This document shows positions 1 through 9,012 of a DNA stretch of 64,000 nucleotides, piece by piece. Both the position numbers and the translations under genes were made by a program. The DNA is from Tenodera sinensis (lineage: Eukaryota > Arthropoda > Insecta > Mantodea > Mantidae): the NCBI GenBank assembly GCA_030765045.1, contig CM060962.1, positions 94,682,912 to 94,746,911 on the forward strand, read 5' to 3'. The notes beneath the pieces were generated by a model that was given only the letters and a program-made list of their open reading frames with translations, was not told the origin of the DNA and searched no databases. Numbering within the stretch: the stretch's first letter is position 1; each line of letters opens with the position of its first letter.

Positions 1-77
1 GGATCAAAACTTGCTCACATTTGCAAAATATCACTCAAAATGAACATACGCTATACTAAATACATTTTAGCTGTTCT

Positions 78-476
78 TTGGCTCCTATACCTTTTAAATC
101 ATGTTTGTACCTGTATACTTGGATGACTGAACCAATGAACTTGCATCTTCCGGATGCAATAGATGAAGAAACGAGAAATTGTTGCATCTTACCACGTGAC
201 AAATATTTTTGGTTGAATTCATTCAAAAGGTTGACGTTTTCATTGACACCCAAAGGTAACTTATTCTTTTATGAACCCATTCGCAATGAATATTTCTGTA
301 TATACTTCTACACCGAGAAAATTCGAAACTCCAAATCAAACAACAGAATTTCTGCGTTGTTTGGTCTGAATCTTGATAAAATGCAAATACAGCACTGTCA
401 TAAACACCCACAAACCATGTGCAGGTTGGACTTCATAGATGTAAATGCAAGATATGAACCATTTTTCCATGACTAA
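78..476 (+). other. Unrecognised 132-codon open frame
   Basis: An ATG-initiated frame of 132 codons, long for such AT-rich DNA, ends in TAA. The predicted product is rich in aromatic and basic residues and contains several Cys and His residues near the C-terminus (a CHKH segment), but I recognise no family, signal peptide or membrane segment. The opposite strand also has a shorter open frame here, so openness could be chance. No neighbouring exon signals are clear. It may be transposon debris or a non-coding open frame. Confidence 0.15.
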
Positions 477-607
477 TATGAAATAACAGTTAACGTAATT
501 TACCATTTGTGAAATCAGTTGTAATAAATAAGCCAGACATTAAAATAAAATGCTCACAAATTAATCCTATTAGATTGCTTCAGGTACAGAGCCAAGGTAG
601 TATTATC

Positions 608-798
608 TGTAACATTCTTATTCGCTCGTTTTTGCTACATACGGCACCACAGGCAGTGAGCATTGATGATTCATGGAGTGAAATGAAATTGGAAAAGGAA
701 AGGTTCCAGGCGCAAGTATAGAGTACCTCCCAGGCATTTGAACATCTGACTGTCGTTCATGAGTCCGTGTCTTAACGGTCTCGGCTACCCGTGTCGGT
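608..798 (-). repeat. tRNA-derived SINE, family A, degenerate copy
   Basis: Read on the minus strand it starts with a tRNA-like head (GTAGCCGAGACCGTTAAG, an A-box-like stretch) at the right end and runs into a body matching the family A copies at 32708-32929 and 39153-39391. The shared segment includes the 'ACGGCACC(A/G)CAGGC(A/G)GTGA' region around 640-662 as read on the plus strand. It is clearly more diverged than those copies, so it is an older insertion. Target duplications are no longer visible. Confidence 0.6.
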
Positions 799-1429
799 AA
801 GTCGCTTCTAAGGTATATTATCTCTGAGCACTTCTCCTTCGTGTTTATCGGATGATATATTAAGTACATATAAACATTTAATGACCGTCTCTCCAAGGCA
901 ACTCAAATGGGGAGCATCGCCACGGAAGCCCGAAAATACACTTTGAGTTTCGGCTCTAGCATTACATTTCTCAAACCTGATCTAATCCTTCAAACATTAC
1001 ATTACCTTACTGAGATAGAATCTGACGTAGCGGATGAACATGCTTTTTAAAGCATGCTTCATTCCTTTTTATGTAAGGAATAAGGTACCCAGATTTCATA
1101 AGAGGCCGAATAGAGTTTATCGTCATATTACGAATTAACTACTGTAAACAAATCATACTTTTTAAAGTGACTGTACGACGTGTGTTTGAGTGCATCAAGA
1201 GTCATTGAAAAACGATGAGAATTCTGTATATCAGCTAGTATTGATTTTAGGGTGGAGTTTCAAACATCACTGGAAAATCTAAACAATTCGAAGGTAATTT
1301 TAACCATGTGTGTATTCTAAGTAGCTGTTGTAGCGTTAGGTCTGAATAGTTGCTACTTATTCTCCTATGACTTTTGTGGCCCACGAATATATAAACATGC
1401 ATACTTTACTTTACAATAAATGTTGTGAG
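799..1429. other. No feature recognised
   Basis: AT-rich sequence with no long frame, no tRNA-like boxes and no terminal repeat pair that I could see. Confidence 0.5.
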
Positions 1430-1690
1430 TCACACATTTACAAAAGTAGCTCTTCTTCTTCGTCCTGCTGATTTTCGATTCTTCAAATTTCTTATTGTTT
1501 CGCTTACTACTTCTACCGCTATTACAATCTTTTTGCTCTCTCTTTCATTTTCGCTACATTCAATTTTGGTATTTTCTTCTTGTTTATATAATCTTTGGAA
1601 ACAATCATGCAAATCTTGTAATGTTATTTTATTTGTTTGTATTGTATGTTTAATTTCCATTTTATACAGTAGAAGTCGTCAATTCTATAA
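1430..1690 (-). pseudogene. LINE reverse-transcriptase linker fragment
   Basis: The minus-strand frame encodes a segment with the pattern 'CFQRLYKQEEN', then an acidic stretch and 'VSETIRNLKNRKSAG'. This resembles the region just before the first reverse-transcriptase motifs in RTE/CR1-type LINEs, where a 'F..LY..E' segment precedes 'AI..LKNGKAPG.DGI'. The frame breaks just after the glycine, where a low-complexity AAG-rich tract replaces the expected continuation. Only about 75 residues survive. It may belong to the same LINE group as the 3' ends at 2640-2905 and 22412-22745. Family call is by eye. Confidence 0.45.
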
Positions 1691-1721
1691 CCATTTCTAT
1701 TCAATTTCCTATGGAACTTAA

Positions 1722-2401
1722 ATTGGTAGAATGTTGCTTTCAATATTGCAGGCACGTATAACATTTAATCGTATGCAAAGGTGATTGTTGAAAGGGTAGA
1801 GGCAATCCAAGATAAAGGAATTATGGTATATTATTATCATCACGATCACTATAATTATTATAAGCTCGTTTCTTTGGCACATGTTTTGCTTATAACATAG
1901 AAACACGTTGAAACATAAAACACGCATAATTAGGCAAATTAAACTCATACATAATAAAATGAAGTTAATGGTGTGTGTATATATATGTCCACCACCCTGA
2001 GCAGAGGGTTGCACCACTTTCTCGCCCATTTTATAAATAATTGTTAATGTATTCTAAAATCATAGCATATATTCCACTGCATTGTCGGTTAAAATGAACT
2101 CTTAAAACCATTAAGGTGACATGCTAATATAATTTGGGGATATATTACACATAAGCCTAAGACTACATTAAGAAATTTAAAACGTCTTCTAGAGCTTAAA
2201 CCGCACTAAAAGGTATAACATATATTCAAAGTTCCCGGGTGGTAATCAAATTTGGCTAATACTAAGCCAAGTTTGAATTTAAAAACAGTGGAATTATTAC
2301 CATTGGCTTAGTGTTCTAAGGTGATGGCCTAGGATCTAGTTTCCATACCGCAGTATATGCTTTCGTTTTTGGCTGCCTCAAGATTATAATTTGATTTATT
2401 T
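1722..2401. other. No gene recognised
   Basis: AT-rich spacer. It holds a short imperfect palindrome near 2252-2272 (TTGGCTAATACTAAGCCAA) but no terminal-repeat pair or coding signal. Confidence 0.4.
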
Positions 2402-2566
2402 TATAGTAATAATAGTAATACTAATAGTAATACTAATAATAACACTACTAACAATAACAACAGCAATAATAATAACAATAACAACAACAATAGTAATAGT
2501 AATAATAAAAATAACAATAACGACGATGACGATGACGAGGATGATGACGAGGATGATACGTCCCAC
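2402..2566. repeat. Interrupted trinucleotide microsatellite
   Basis: A run of TAA/TAG, AAC/AAT and finally GAT/GAC/GAG triplets covers about 165 bp. The three motif classes are arranged in blocks, suggesting successive mutation and expansion of one trinucleotide tract. It lies just upstream of a LINE 3' end; LINEs of this kind often leave simple-repeat tails, but here it is on the 5' side. Confidence 0.85.
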
Positions 2567-2639
2567 ACGTAGGGGGAATTGTGTATAAATAATAATATTA
2601 AATGTTAACTAGAAGGATTGGAATACAATTAATGGAACC

Positions 2640-2905
2640 AAAATGATTTATCTAAGAGCAATTAAGCGATATACTGTTATAGAAAAAGGAAGAAATAAGA
2701 AACAAATTACATATATTTCCTATAAACTAAGCAAATATAAGAACACAGAAGCCGATGTAAACAACGTGTACAAAGAGTGGATGAAAATCGCTTTCCTAAA
2801 CTATGTTATGAGTACCAGCCGATTGCAAGAAGAAGCATCGGGGGACCCATGAGGAGATGGAGAGAAATATGAGGTCGGGACAGGAGTAATTCCTAATGCG
2901 TGATG
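2640..2905 (+). pseudogene. LINE ORF2 C-terminal remnant
   Basis: The plus strand, with one frame change, encodes a basic stretch and then 'YEYQPIARRSIGGPMRRW'. It follows the pattern of the extreme C-terminus of RTE/CR1-like LINE polymerases: 'RM..R.PK....Y.P.GRR..GRP..RW'. The preceding frame (69 codons from 2643) fits the helical spacer before that motif. A stop and a frameshift are visible, so this is a dead copy. A short GATGATGAC tract follows at 2901-2910. Confidence 0.6.
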
Positions 2906-2949
2906 ATGACGGTATGTTAAATAAATCCTTCGCCCTACACATTGGGAGC

Positions 2950-3035
2950 TGAGCTTTGTGTAATAGTGGCCAGGGCAGCGGGTTCCTAACGAAAGATTCG
3001 AGTTAGAATCCCGTTCCTATCTGCCCCGATTTATG
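2950..3035 (+). repeat. Possible tRNA-like SINE head
   Basis: Contains an A-box-like stretch (TAATAGTGGCCAGG) followed about 35 bp later by a B-box-like stretch (CGAGTTAGAATCCCG). The spacing fits an RNA polymerase III promoter from a tRNA-derived SINE. No body or target duplication is evident, so this is a weak call. Confidence 0.3.
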
Positions 3036-3368
3036 TATGGAATGCATGCTATACTTTAACAGACATGTACGTACAGAGCTCCAACTCGTAACTGATTAAA
3101 ACTTGTATTACCCCTGTAACCCTTGACTCGTAACATACGATCAATATTACCGGCACGCTGTGCACAACTACGAGATATAACTTCAAAAAGTGGACGGAGG
3201 TTAGGGAACATCGCGTACTTTATATTTAAGGAAAAACACGGTAGGTCGAAAACATCTTAATGACCAATTACGAGAAATAAAGCTCCATACACATTGTATA
3301 AGCTTAACTATAAAGCTCTTCACCAGCATCAGCAGATATTGTTCACCAAGCCAAGAATTTGCTTCAGA
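3036..3368. other. Flanking DNA of the LTR element, no gene
   Basis: No coding or repeat structure recognised. The last four bases before the left LTR are AGAT, repeated directly after the right LTR. Confidence 0.5.
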
Positions 3369-3372
3369 AGAT

Positions 3373-3974
3373 TGTAGCAGTTTTTCTGTATAGCGCTTAT
3401 GATATACAGAATATATCAAAGTTACAAAATCCATTAATAGCAAAGGGTTAAGAATATGTACCACAGGTGAAGGGATGCCAAAAAGGCACTAGCGAGGGTC
3501 ATTAGCGAACGTCCCAAACATTAACGTAAACGAGATACAATTAGTTTGGCAAGGTCTTCAAAATAAAGAAAAAAGAGCCAGCTATTGTATTTTTACAAAG
3601 TATCGGAAACCCGAGGGGTTTCGCCAGAGGGCAAAGTCTTGACTTAATGAAGTGAGGGCCATTATGGATGTTTGGGAAGCTAAAAGCATATAATGACTGA
3701 GGACAGTAGGAGACAGGCATCGTTACGAGGGAGAGATACATGTAAGCAACACGGTGAAAGTTCGTTCCAGCGTTACGTTAAACCGCATATTTCATCCTAT
3801 TTAAAATTGTTCAGCAAAGCTTAAATGTGTAAAAATAAAACAAATAAAGAGTTCTAACAAAACTACAATATCGCTCTCTGTAACCACCACGGATACCCGA
3901 GATTAAGACTCATGTGTGAGCAGCTGTAGGCACCCATAATACGAAGCAGTCAATCGAGTGGTAAAAATGCTTCA
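3373..3974 (+). repeat. 5' LTR
   Basis: 602 bp, TG...CA ends. It contains a TATA-like CATATAAT at about 3687-3694 and AATAAA polyadenylation-like signals at 3834-3839 and 3843-3848, a sensible promoter-to-polyA order for an R region between them. The exact transcription start and R/U5 boundary cannot be set from sequence alone. Confidence 0.95.
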
Positions 3975-3977
3975 AAT

Positions 3978-3995
3978 TGGCGCTCCAACGTGTGG
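3978..3995 (+). promoter_or_regulatory. Primer-binding site
   Basis: TGGCGCTCCAACGTGTGG begins three bases after the 5' LTR. It starts with TGG as expected for pairing with a tRNA CCA end. It resembles the tRNA-Lys type site TGGCGCCCAACGTGG used by many insect Gypsy elements but has an extra T and a further mismatch, so the primer identity is tentative. Confidence 0.7.
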
Positions 3996-4155
3996 CGTGA
4001 ACTTCAGAGAATTTCAGGAATGCTGAGCGTGAACTTCAGAGAATTTCAGGAATGCTGAGCGTGAACTTCAGAGAATTTCAGGAATGCTGAGCGCGAACTT
4101 CAGAGAATTTCAGGGAAGCTGAGCGAGAACTTCAGAGTACTTCAGGAAAGCAGAA
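3996..4155 (+). repeat. 32-bp tandem array in the 5' leader
   Basis: Five head-to-tail copies start at 3996, 4028, 4060, 4092 and 4124. The first three are identical or nearly so; the fourth and fifth accumulate changes, and partial GAACTTCAG/GAACTCCAG units continue to about 4215. Each unit carries GAACTTCAGAGAATTTCAGG. The array begins directly after the primer-binding site, in the untranslated leader before gag. Confidence 0.95.
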
Positions 4156-4321
4156 TAAGGTATGCGGAGAACTTCAGGGAGCTGAACAACAAAGGTCGTG
4201 AACTCCAGGGAAGGTGACCCAGGACACAGCAGGAACGAGAGGATCCACATCGAATAGCAGTGCAGCAAGCTGATTAAGGTACTGAGTGAGAACTTTATCT
4301 ACGTGTTGTAGTATATAGTCA

Positions 4322-6322
4322 ATGTATTTAAGGAACGGAAAAATGATCGAGCAATTAGATATAAATATGGAAGTGCAGGAGGGTGATGAGAGAGTGGGAG
4401 GTGTATATAGTAATGTAGATAATGCAAGGGACAGAGTAGCTGATACGAATATACAAAATCAGGGAGAAGAAACAGGGGGAAGCATGGAGACTAATGAAAT
4501 ATTAAAATCACTTATGTCAATGTTGACGGGGTTAACAGAAAGTCAGAAAGAGATTAAGGAAAAGGTAGAAAAAAGTCAGAAAGATTTAACAGAAAAGGTA
4601 GAAAATACGAGGGAGAACTTAACAGCTGACTTAGTCAAAATAGGAAATAAGATTGAGAAACAACAGAAGGTTTTAGAAAATTTCAAGGAGGAAGTTAGAA
4701 ATGAAATAGAAAATGTAAGAAGTGAGGTTAGAAATAATCAGGAAGAGGTTAAAATTGAAATTGAAAATGTGCGAATTGAAATGAGGGAAAGTCAGGAACA
4801 GGTTAGGGAAGAGATTAAAACAGTTAATAAAAATGTAGAGAAAGAAAATAGAAAATTAAGGGAGGAAATAACTACTGAATTAGCTAAGGAAAGGGAAATT
4901 AATAGCAAGGAATTAGAAATCTGTAGGAAAAGATTAGAGCAATCAGAGAGGGAAACTAGGAGATTAGCTGTGAGTGTAGATGAGGTAAATGACAAACTGA
5001 AAGAAAGATTAAATAACATATGTATGTCTGACAATGTTAGTGACTCTGTGAGTAGTAATACTATTACGGTAGCAGCACGGGATGAAGCGATGCATAGTGC
5101 GTCAGCGGACATTCCGATGTTAAATTTAAATGCTGGTACATCAGGTAATAGTAATACAAATGTTAATGTTAATGCACGCAATAGTCCACATTTGCAATGG
5201 CCCAACCATGTTTTGAATGAAATTTCACCACCAACCTTTGAAAACGAAGAATTTGATGACCCCAAGGCTTTTATAAATAGCATGCAAGAGTATTTTCTTG
5301 TAAAAGGTATTCCCGAGGAATATAAGATGACGGTTGTCAGAAAATGTTTTAAAGGCAACGCTTCAAACTGGTTAGAGTTATCAGTAGGATTAAGTAATGA
5401 TTATCGGACATTTAAGGACATTTTCTTAAATAGATATTGGGGAGCTAGCAGGCAGGCAAATATAAGACTGGAACTGAGTAATGGGAAATATAACCCGCAT
5501 AAAGATCAATGCATGGTTAATTATTTTATGGCTATAGCTAGAAAATGTAAGATGCTTGACCCTCCGATGGGAGAAATAGAATTAATTAATTTAATAACCA
5601 CACATTTTCCGGAAACAATTCAACACTATCTGATTATTGCGAAGCCGATAACAATAGCGGCAATGATCGACTTGTTAATCGCACTAGAAAGAAATAAGAG
5701 CCAAAACGAGGCAAGTAATGAGAGACCTTTTGGAAATAACCGATCTCCAACAAAAATTTTCGGGCAGGGGGCAGGTTCAGGTGATGTCAGGAATTTTGAT
5801 GCTCGGCAACGGTATCATGGCCCCGTCCCTAAAAACAATAATTACCACCGGAAAAATAATTTTGAGCCTCAGGATAGGAGACATAATTTCGAGCCTCAGG
5901 ATAGGAGACATAATTTTGAGCCTCAGGATAGAAGAAATAATTTTGAGCCTCAGGATAATAGAAGAAGGGTTGAGAATTATCCACGGGAAAGAAACCCTCA
6001 AATTAATTACGTACAGGCAAATAGATATTACGGAGATAGAAGGGGGAGGTACACTAGGAATCGATTTCCTTCGGGAAATAATTATCACCATGATAATAAT
6101 TGGTACAGACCGAATTCCCCTAGGCAAGAAGAAAGAAATGGGAATAGCAGAATTTCTCCAAATCCGGAAGAAAGGGTAGACGCAATAAACGCGGTAAAAA
6201 GATTGGAAGAAACAAATTTTCATCAGGATTCAAACCCGGGACCTTCATATAATGGGAATGGGACAGGAGCCACTAGTAAGCTTTCGGAAAACTCCAAACC
6301 CAGTCAACTTCGCCTTCAGTGA
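4322..6322 (+). CDS. gag: Gag-like protein of the Gypsy element
   Basis: 666 codons, complete and uninterrupted. Residues about 60-230 are a highly charged Glu/Lys/Arg region with heptad-like spacing, predicted to be coiled coil. Residues about 295-456 match the retrotransposon gag capsid pattern ('DDPKAFINSMQEYF', then 'WLELSVG', a 'F...FL.RYW' motif and a Leu-rich end). The C-terminal third is Arg/Asn/Gln-rich with four tandem nine-residue units at residues 513-548 and no CX2CX4HX4C zinc knuckle, so nucleic-acid binding probably relies on basic residues. The ATG at 4322 is the first in frame and lies 347 bp after the LTR. The stop overlaps the pol frame. By family knowledge Gag forms the virus-like particle in the cytoplasm. 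Confidence 0.85.
   Translation: MYLRNGKMIEQLDINMEVQEGDERVGGVYSNVDNARDRVADTNIQNQGEETGGSMETNEILKSLMSMLTGLTESQKEIKEKVEKSQKDLTEKVENTRENLTADLVKIGNKIEKQQKVLENFKEEVRNEIENVRSEVRNNQEEVKIEIENVRIEMRESQEQVREEIKTVNKNVEKENRKLREEITTELAKEREINSKELEICRKRLEQSERETRRLAVSVDEVNDKLKERLNNICMSDNVSDSVSSNTITVAARDEAMHSASADIPMLNLNAGTSGNSNTNVNVNARNSPHLQWPNHVLNEISPPTFENEEFDDPKAFINSMQEYFLVKGIPEEYKMTVVRKCFKGNASNWLELSVGLSNDYRTFKDIFLNRYWGASRQANIRLELSNGKYNPHKDQCMVNYFMAIARKCKMLDPPMGEIELINLITTHFPETIQHYLIIAKPITIAAMIDLLIALERNKSQNEASNERPFGNNRSPTKIFGQGAGSGDVRNFDARQRYHGPVPKNNNYHRKNNFEPQDRRHNFEPQDRRHNFEPQDRRNNFEPQDNRRRVENYPRERNPQINYVQANRYYGDRRGRYTRNRFPSGNNYHHDNNWYRPNSPRQEERNGNSRISPNPEERVDAINAVKRLEETNFHQDSNPGPSYNGNGTGATSKLSENSKPSQLRLQ
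5858..5965 (+). repeat. 27-bp tandem repeat within gag
   Basis: Four consecutive 27-bp units encode NFEPQDRRH-like nonapeptides. Units two and three differ by few bases, and the length is a multiple of three so the frame is kept. This is the basic tail that replaces a zinc knuckle. Confidence 0.95.
6280..6322 (+). promoter_or_regulatory. gag/pol overlap, likely -1 frameshift site
   Basis: The pol frame is open from 6280, just after an in-frame TAA at 6277-6279, and gag stops at 6320-6322. Pol lies in the -1 frame relative to gag and has no ATG near its start (the conceptual frame begins GTG at 6319). Expression as a Gag-Pol fusion by -1 slippage in this 43-bp window is the simplest reading. 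GGAAAAC at 6286-6292 is a non-canonical candidate slip site. Confidence 0.6.
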
Positions 6323-7857
6323 AGATTGGGAATGATGAATGTTCTTATTATGGGAAGTACTTCGAAAATAAGGGACAGAGAGGGCAATGTTTGATCGAAA
6401 AACATAAAGAAAATACAGAGAATGAAATTTTAATTGATCCACCAAGAATAAATATTGGTATTAACGGGAAATTATTTCAGGCTATTATTGATACAGGTGC
6501 TAATACTACTGTGTGTTCCCAAAATTTTTTTGAAAATTTAGTGAGTAGTGGTGTAAAATTATTATCTTTGCCAGTTTATGGGATATATTGCTCTGTAGCA
6601 GTAGGTAAAAGGAAAGAAAGGGTAAAATTTCAAGTGATGGTAAAGGTCGAGATCGCACATATATGCATTGAAATATTATTTTTGGTTGTACCCAGGCTTG
6701 TTTTTGACGTAATAATCGGTTGCGATAGTCTTTATGCTTGGAATTCCATCATAGATTTTGAAAATAGAAGTTTTAAGTTTGAAACAGGACCTGACACCAT
6801 AATTGTACCATTTTTAGACCATACTTCGAGGATAATTGTACGGGATCAGGTAGAGGAAGAAATGGAGGGGGAAACATTCTTTGTCGAGGTAATAAATATT
6901 GGAGCGATGGAATTAGCAGAATTAAAAGTTGGGAACTACGATGAAATAGAGGAACAAAATATTGTGAGTAGAGGTAATTATTTCTGTGATTTTGACGAAG
7001 AAAAGAAACCCCGAGAAAACCCAAAATTTAACTTGAAGAATAGTAGTATAAATGAGTACGACGAAAGAAAGGACTGTGTCAAGATAGAAAATTTAATAGA
7101 ATCTAAGGTGAACCAAGCTGAGAGACTAAATGAGGAACAAAAAGGAAAATTACGGGAACTTTTAATAGAAAACAGGGAGGTATGCTCGGAAAAGCCTGGA
7201 AGATGTAACTGTTACACACATTCGTTTGAAGTAGCGAATAAAATTTTCAAAGAAACTCTAAGTAGCCACCAGATAAAACTATATCATTGTTCTTATTATT
7301 TTCCTTCAGGGAATCCGACAGAGCGGATATTAAGAGAAATAGGGACTTATTTTCGAGTGCTTCCTCATAATAATCATCGAAACTGGGTAAAGTATTGTCC
7401 CATCATAGAGAAAATTATTAATAATACTGTAAATACTACAACTGGTTTTGCACCGATACAGATAATGCAGGGAATTGACCCTGAACCCATTTTTAAAAAT
7501 ACTCCAAGAACGATTGAGAGAAGTCAGCCATTATCAGAGGAACAAAGGGCTAAGATCGTTTTTGACAGATTGCAAGAAAAAGCGGAAAAGAGGAAATCAA
7601 AAATCAAGAAACGTAAAAATAAATGGAATCCTCAGGTAGGAGATCTAGTCCTCGCTAGGGATCATAAGTTATCCAATGCGTTAAGGGGGAGAAGTCATAG
7701 ATTAGAGCTATTATATAAAGGTCCGGTAATGATTACTGAGAAATTCGGAGAGCATACTTATGAATTAGTGGACTTAAAAACAAACAAATCGATTGGGAGA
7801 TGGCATAAGCAGCTAATAAGACCGTACAGAAATTCCTCAAATAGTATCGAAAAGTAA
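6319..7857 (+). CDS. pol: Pol remnant: protease fused to integrase C-terminus
   Basis: About 512 codons, open throughout. Residue 58 starts the aspartic protease motif DTGA, and a second hydrophobic-Gly element (VIIGCD) follows near residue 131. At about residues 270-310 the usual segment leading into Gypsy reverse transcriptase appears ('LLIENREVCSEKPG', 'HSFEV'). Near residue 312-316 (nucleotides about 7255-7265) the sequence jumps to integrase just before its catalytic Glu: 'HCSYYFPSGNPTERILREI', then 'TGFAPIQIMQGIDPEP' and a C-terminal domain 'GDLVLARD...YKGPVMI...YELVD'. The reverse transcriptase, RNase H, integrase zinc domain and the two catalytic Asp residues are missing. The deletion kept the reading frame. 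The protein could process Gag but could not reverse-transcribe or integrate. It is probably made as a Gag-Pol fusion. Confidence 0.85.
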   Translation: MKIGNDECSYYGKYFENKGQRGQCLIEKHKENTENEILIDPPRINIGINGKLFQAIIDTGANTTVCSQNFFENLVSSGVKLLSLPVYGIYCSVAVGKRKERVKFQVMVKVEIAHICIEILFLVVPRLVFDVIIGCDSLYAWNSIIDFENRSFKFETGPDTIIVPFLDHTSRIIVRDQVEEEMEGETFFVEVINIGAMELAELKVGNYDEIEEQNIVSRGNYFCDFDEEKKPRENPKFNLKNSSINEYDERKDCVKIENLIESKVNQAERLNEEQKGKLRELLIENREVCSEKPGRCNCYTHSFEVANKIFKETLSSHQIKLYHCSYYFPSGNPTERILREIGTYFRVLPHNNHRNWVKYCPIIEKIINNTVNTTTGFAPIQIMQGIDPEPIFKNTPRTIERSQPLSEEQRAKIVFDRLQEKAEKRKSKIKKRKNKWNPQVGDLVLARDHKLSNALRGRSHRLELLYKGPVMITEKFGEHTYELVDLKTNKSIGRWHKQLIRPYRNSSNSIEK

Positions 7858-8410
7858 GAAAAGAAATGGTGAGAAGTTAGCTGAAAGAATGGTTGGATCA
7901 TGAAAATGAGGGCCTAATTGTTTCTATGTAAACTTGTAAATAACTGTAAGAATAACGTAATTAATATTAAGCAAAGTGAATATATCGAAAAAAAAACAGT
8001 GAAGTGGATAATGTGCGTGAGAAAAAAAGAAAAAAAAAAAAAAAACAAATTAAAAGTGAAACCAGCAGAACAATCCATAACCATAAAAGACTTTTGATAA
8101 AAATAATTATATAGAATCAGAAGATCAATGTAAGAAGAAACATGTAAAATAATATTAAATCACTATGTAGTATTAAAAATATAACCCTATGTGTGTTGAG
8201 TGCTGATTTGTGTAATGTAAATATGTGAAGGGTATTCTATGTACAAGCTATGTCTTTAAGAATTTGAGTGTAAACCCTTTTAAGCATTTGTATGTAATTG
8301 ACGAAAGATTTGCTGAACAATCGCGAAATTTTAACAAGAAAATGATTTTCGGGCAAGACATATACCTTATCATATTCTTACATAATATGATAATGTATAT
8401 GGGGGGCATT
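7858..8410 (+). other. 3' untranslated region and polypurine tract
   Basis: About 550 bp of AT-rich sequence with an A-rich run at about 8021-8044 and no env-like frame. GGGGGG at 8401-8406, four bases before the 3' LTR, is the likely polypurine tract that primes plus-strand DNA. Confidence 0.7.
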
Positions 8411-9012
8411 TGTAGCAGTTTTTCTGTATAGCGCTTATGATATACAGAATATATCAAAGTTACAAAATCCATTAATAGCAAAGGGTTAAGAATATGTACC
8501 ACAGGTGAAGGGATGCCAAAAAGGCACTAGCGAGGGTCATTAGCGAACGTCCCAAACATTAACGTAAACGAGATACAATTAGTTTGGCAAGGTCTTCAAA
8601 ATAAAGAAAAAAGAGCCTGCTATTGTATTTTTACAAAGTATCGGAAACCCGAGGGGTTTCGCCAGAGGGCAAAGTCTTGACTTAATGAAGTGAGGGCCAT
8701 TATGGATGTTTGGGAAGCTAAAAGCATATAATGACTGAGGACAGTAGGAGACAGGCATCGTTACGAGGGAGAGATACATGTAAGCAACACGGTGAAAGTT
8801 CGTTCCAGCGTTACGTTAAACCGCATATTTCATCCTATTTAAAATTGTTCAGCAAAGCTTAAATGTGTAAAAATAAAACAAATAAAGAGTTCTAACAAAA
8901 CTACAATATCGCTCTCTGTAACCACCACGGATACCCGAGATTAAGACTCATGTGTGAGCAGCTGTAGGCACCCATAATACGAAGCAGTCAATCGAGTGGT
9001 AAAAATGCTTCA
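8411..9012 (+). repeat. 3' LTR
   Basis: 602 bp, identical by eye to the 5' LTR except T at 8618 versus A at 3580. Polyadenylation-like AATAAA signals at 8872-8877 and 8881-8886 would end the element transcript. Confidence 0.95.

Noticed and set aside
3201..3741. Small ORFs in the LTRs (also at 8248-8779)
   Set aside because: They fall in LTR sequence repeated at both ends and have no domain; they match because the LTRs match.
3996..4155. A CRISPR-like array
   Set aside because: The repeats are directly adjacent with no unique spacers, and the context is a eukaryotic retrotransposon leader.
4792..5358. A 188-codon minus-strand protein
   Set aside because: It is the antisense shadow of the gag coiled-coil region, whose purine-rich codons remove antisense stops.
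5718..6223. Second-frame proteins of about 150 codons overlapping gag
   Set aside because: Both are shadows produced by the 27-bp tandem repeat in gag.
7858..8410. An env-like third ORF in the Gypsy element
   Set aside because: The interval is only about 550 bp, AT-rich, and the 68-codon frame at 8225 runs into the LTR without any envelope-like feature.
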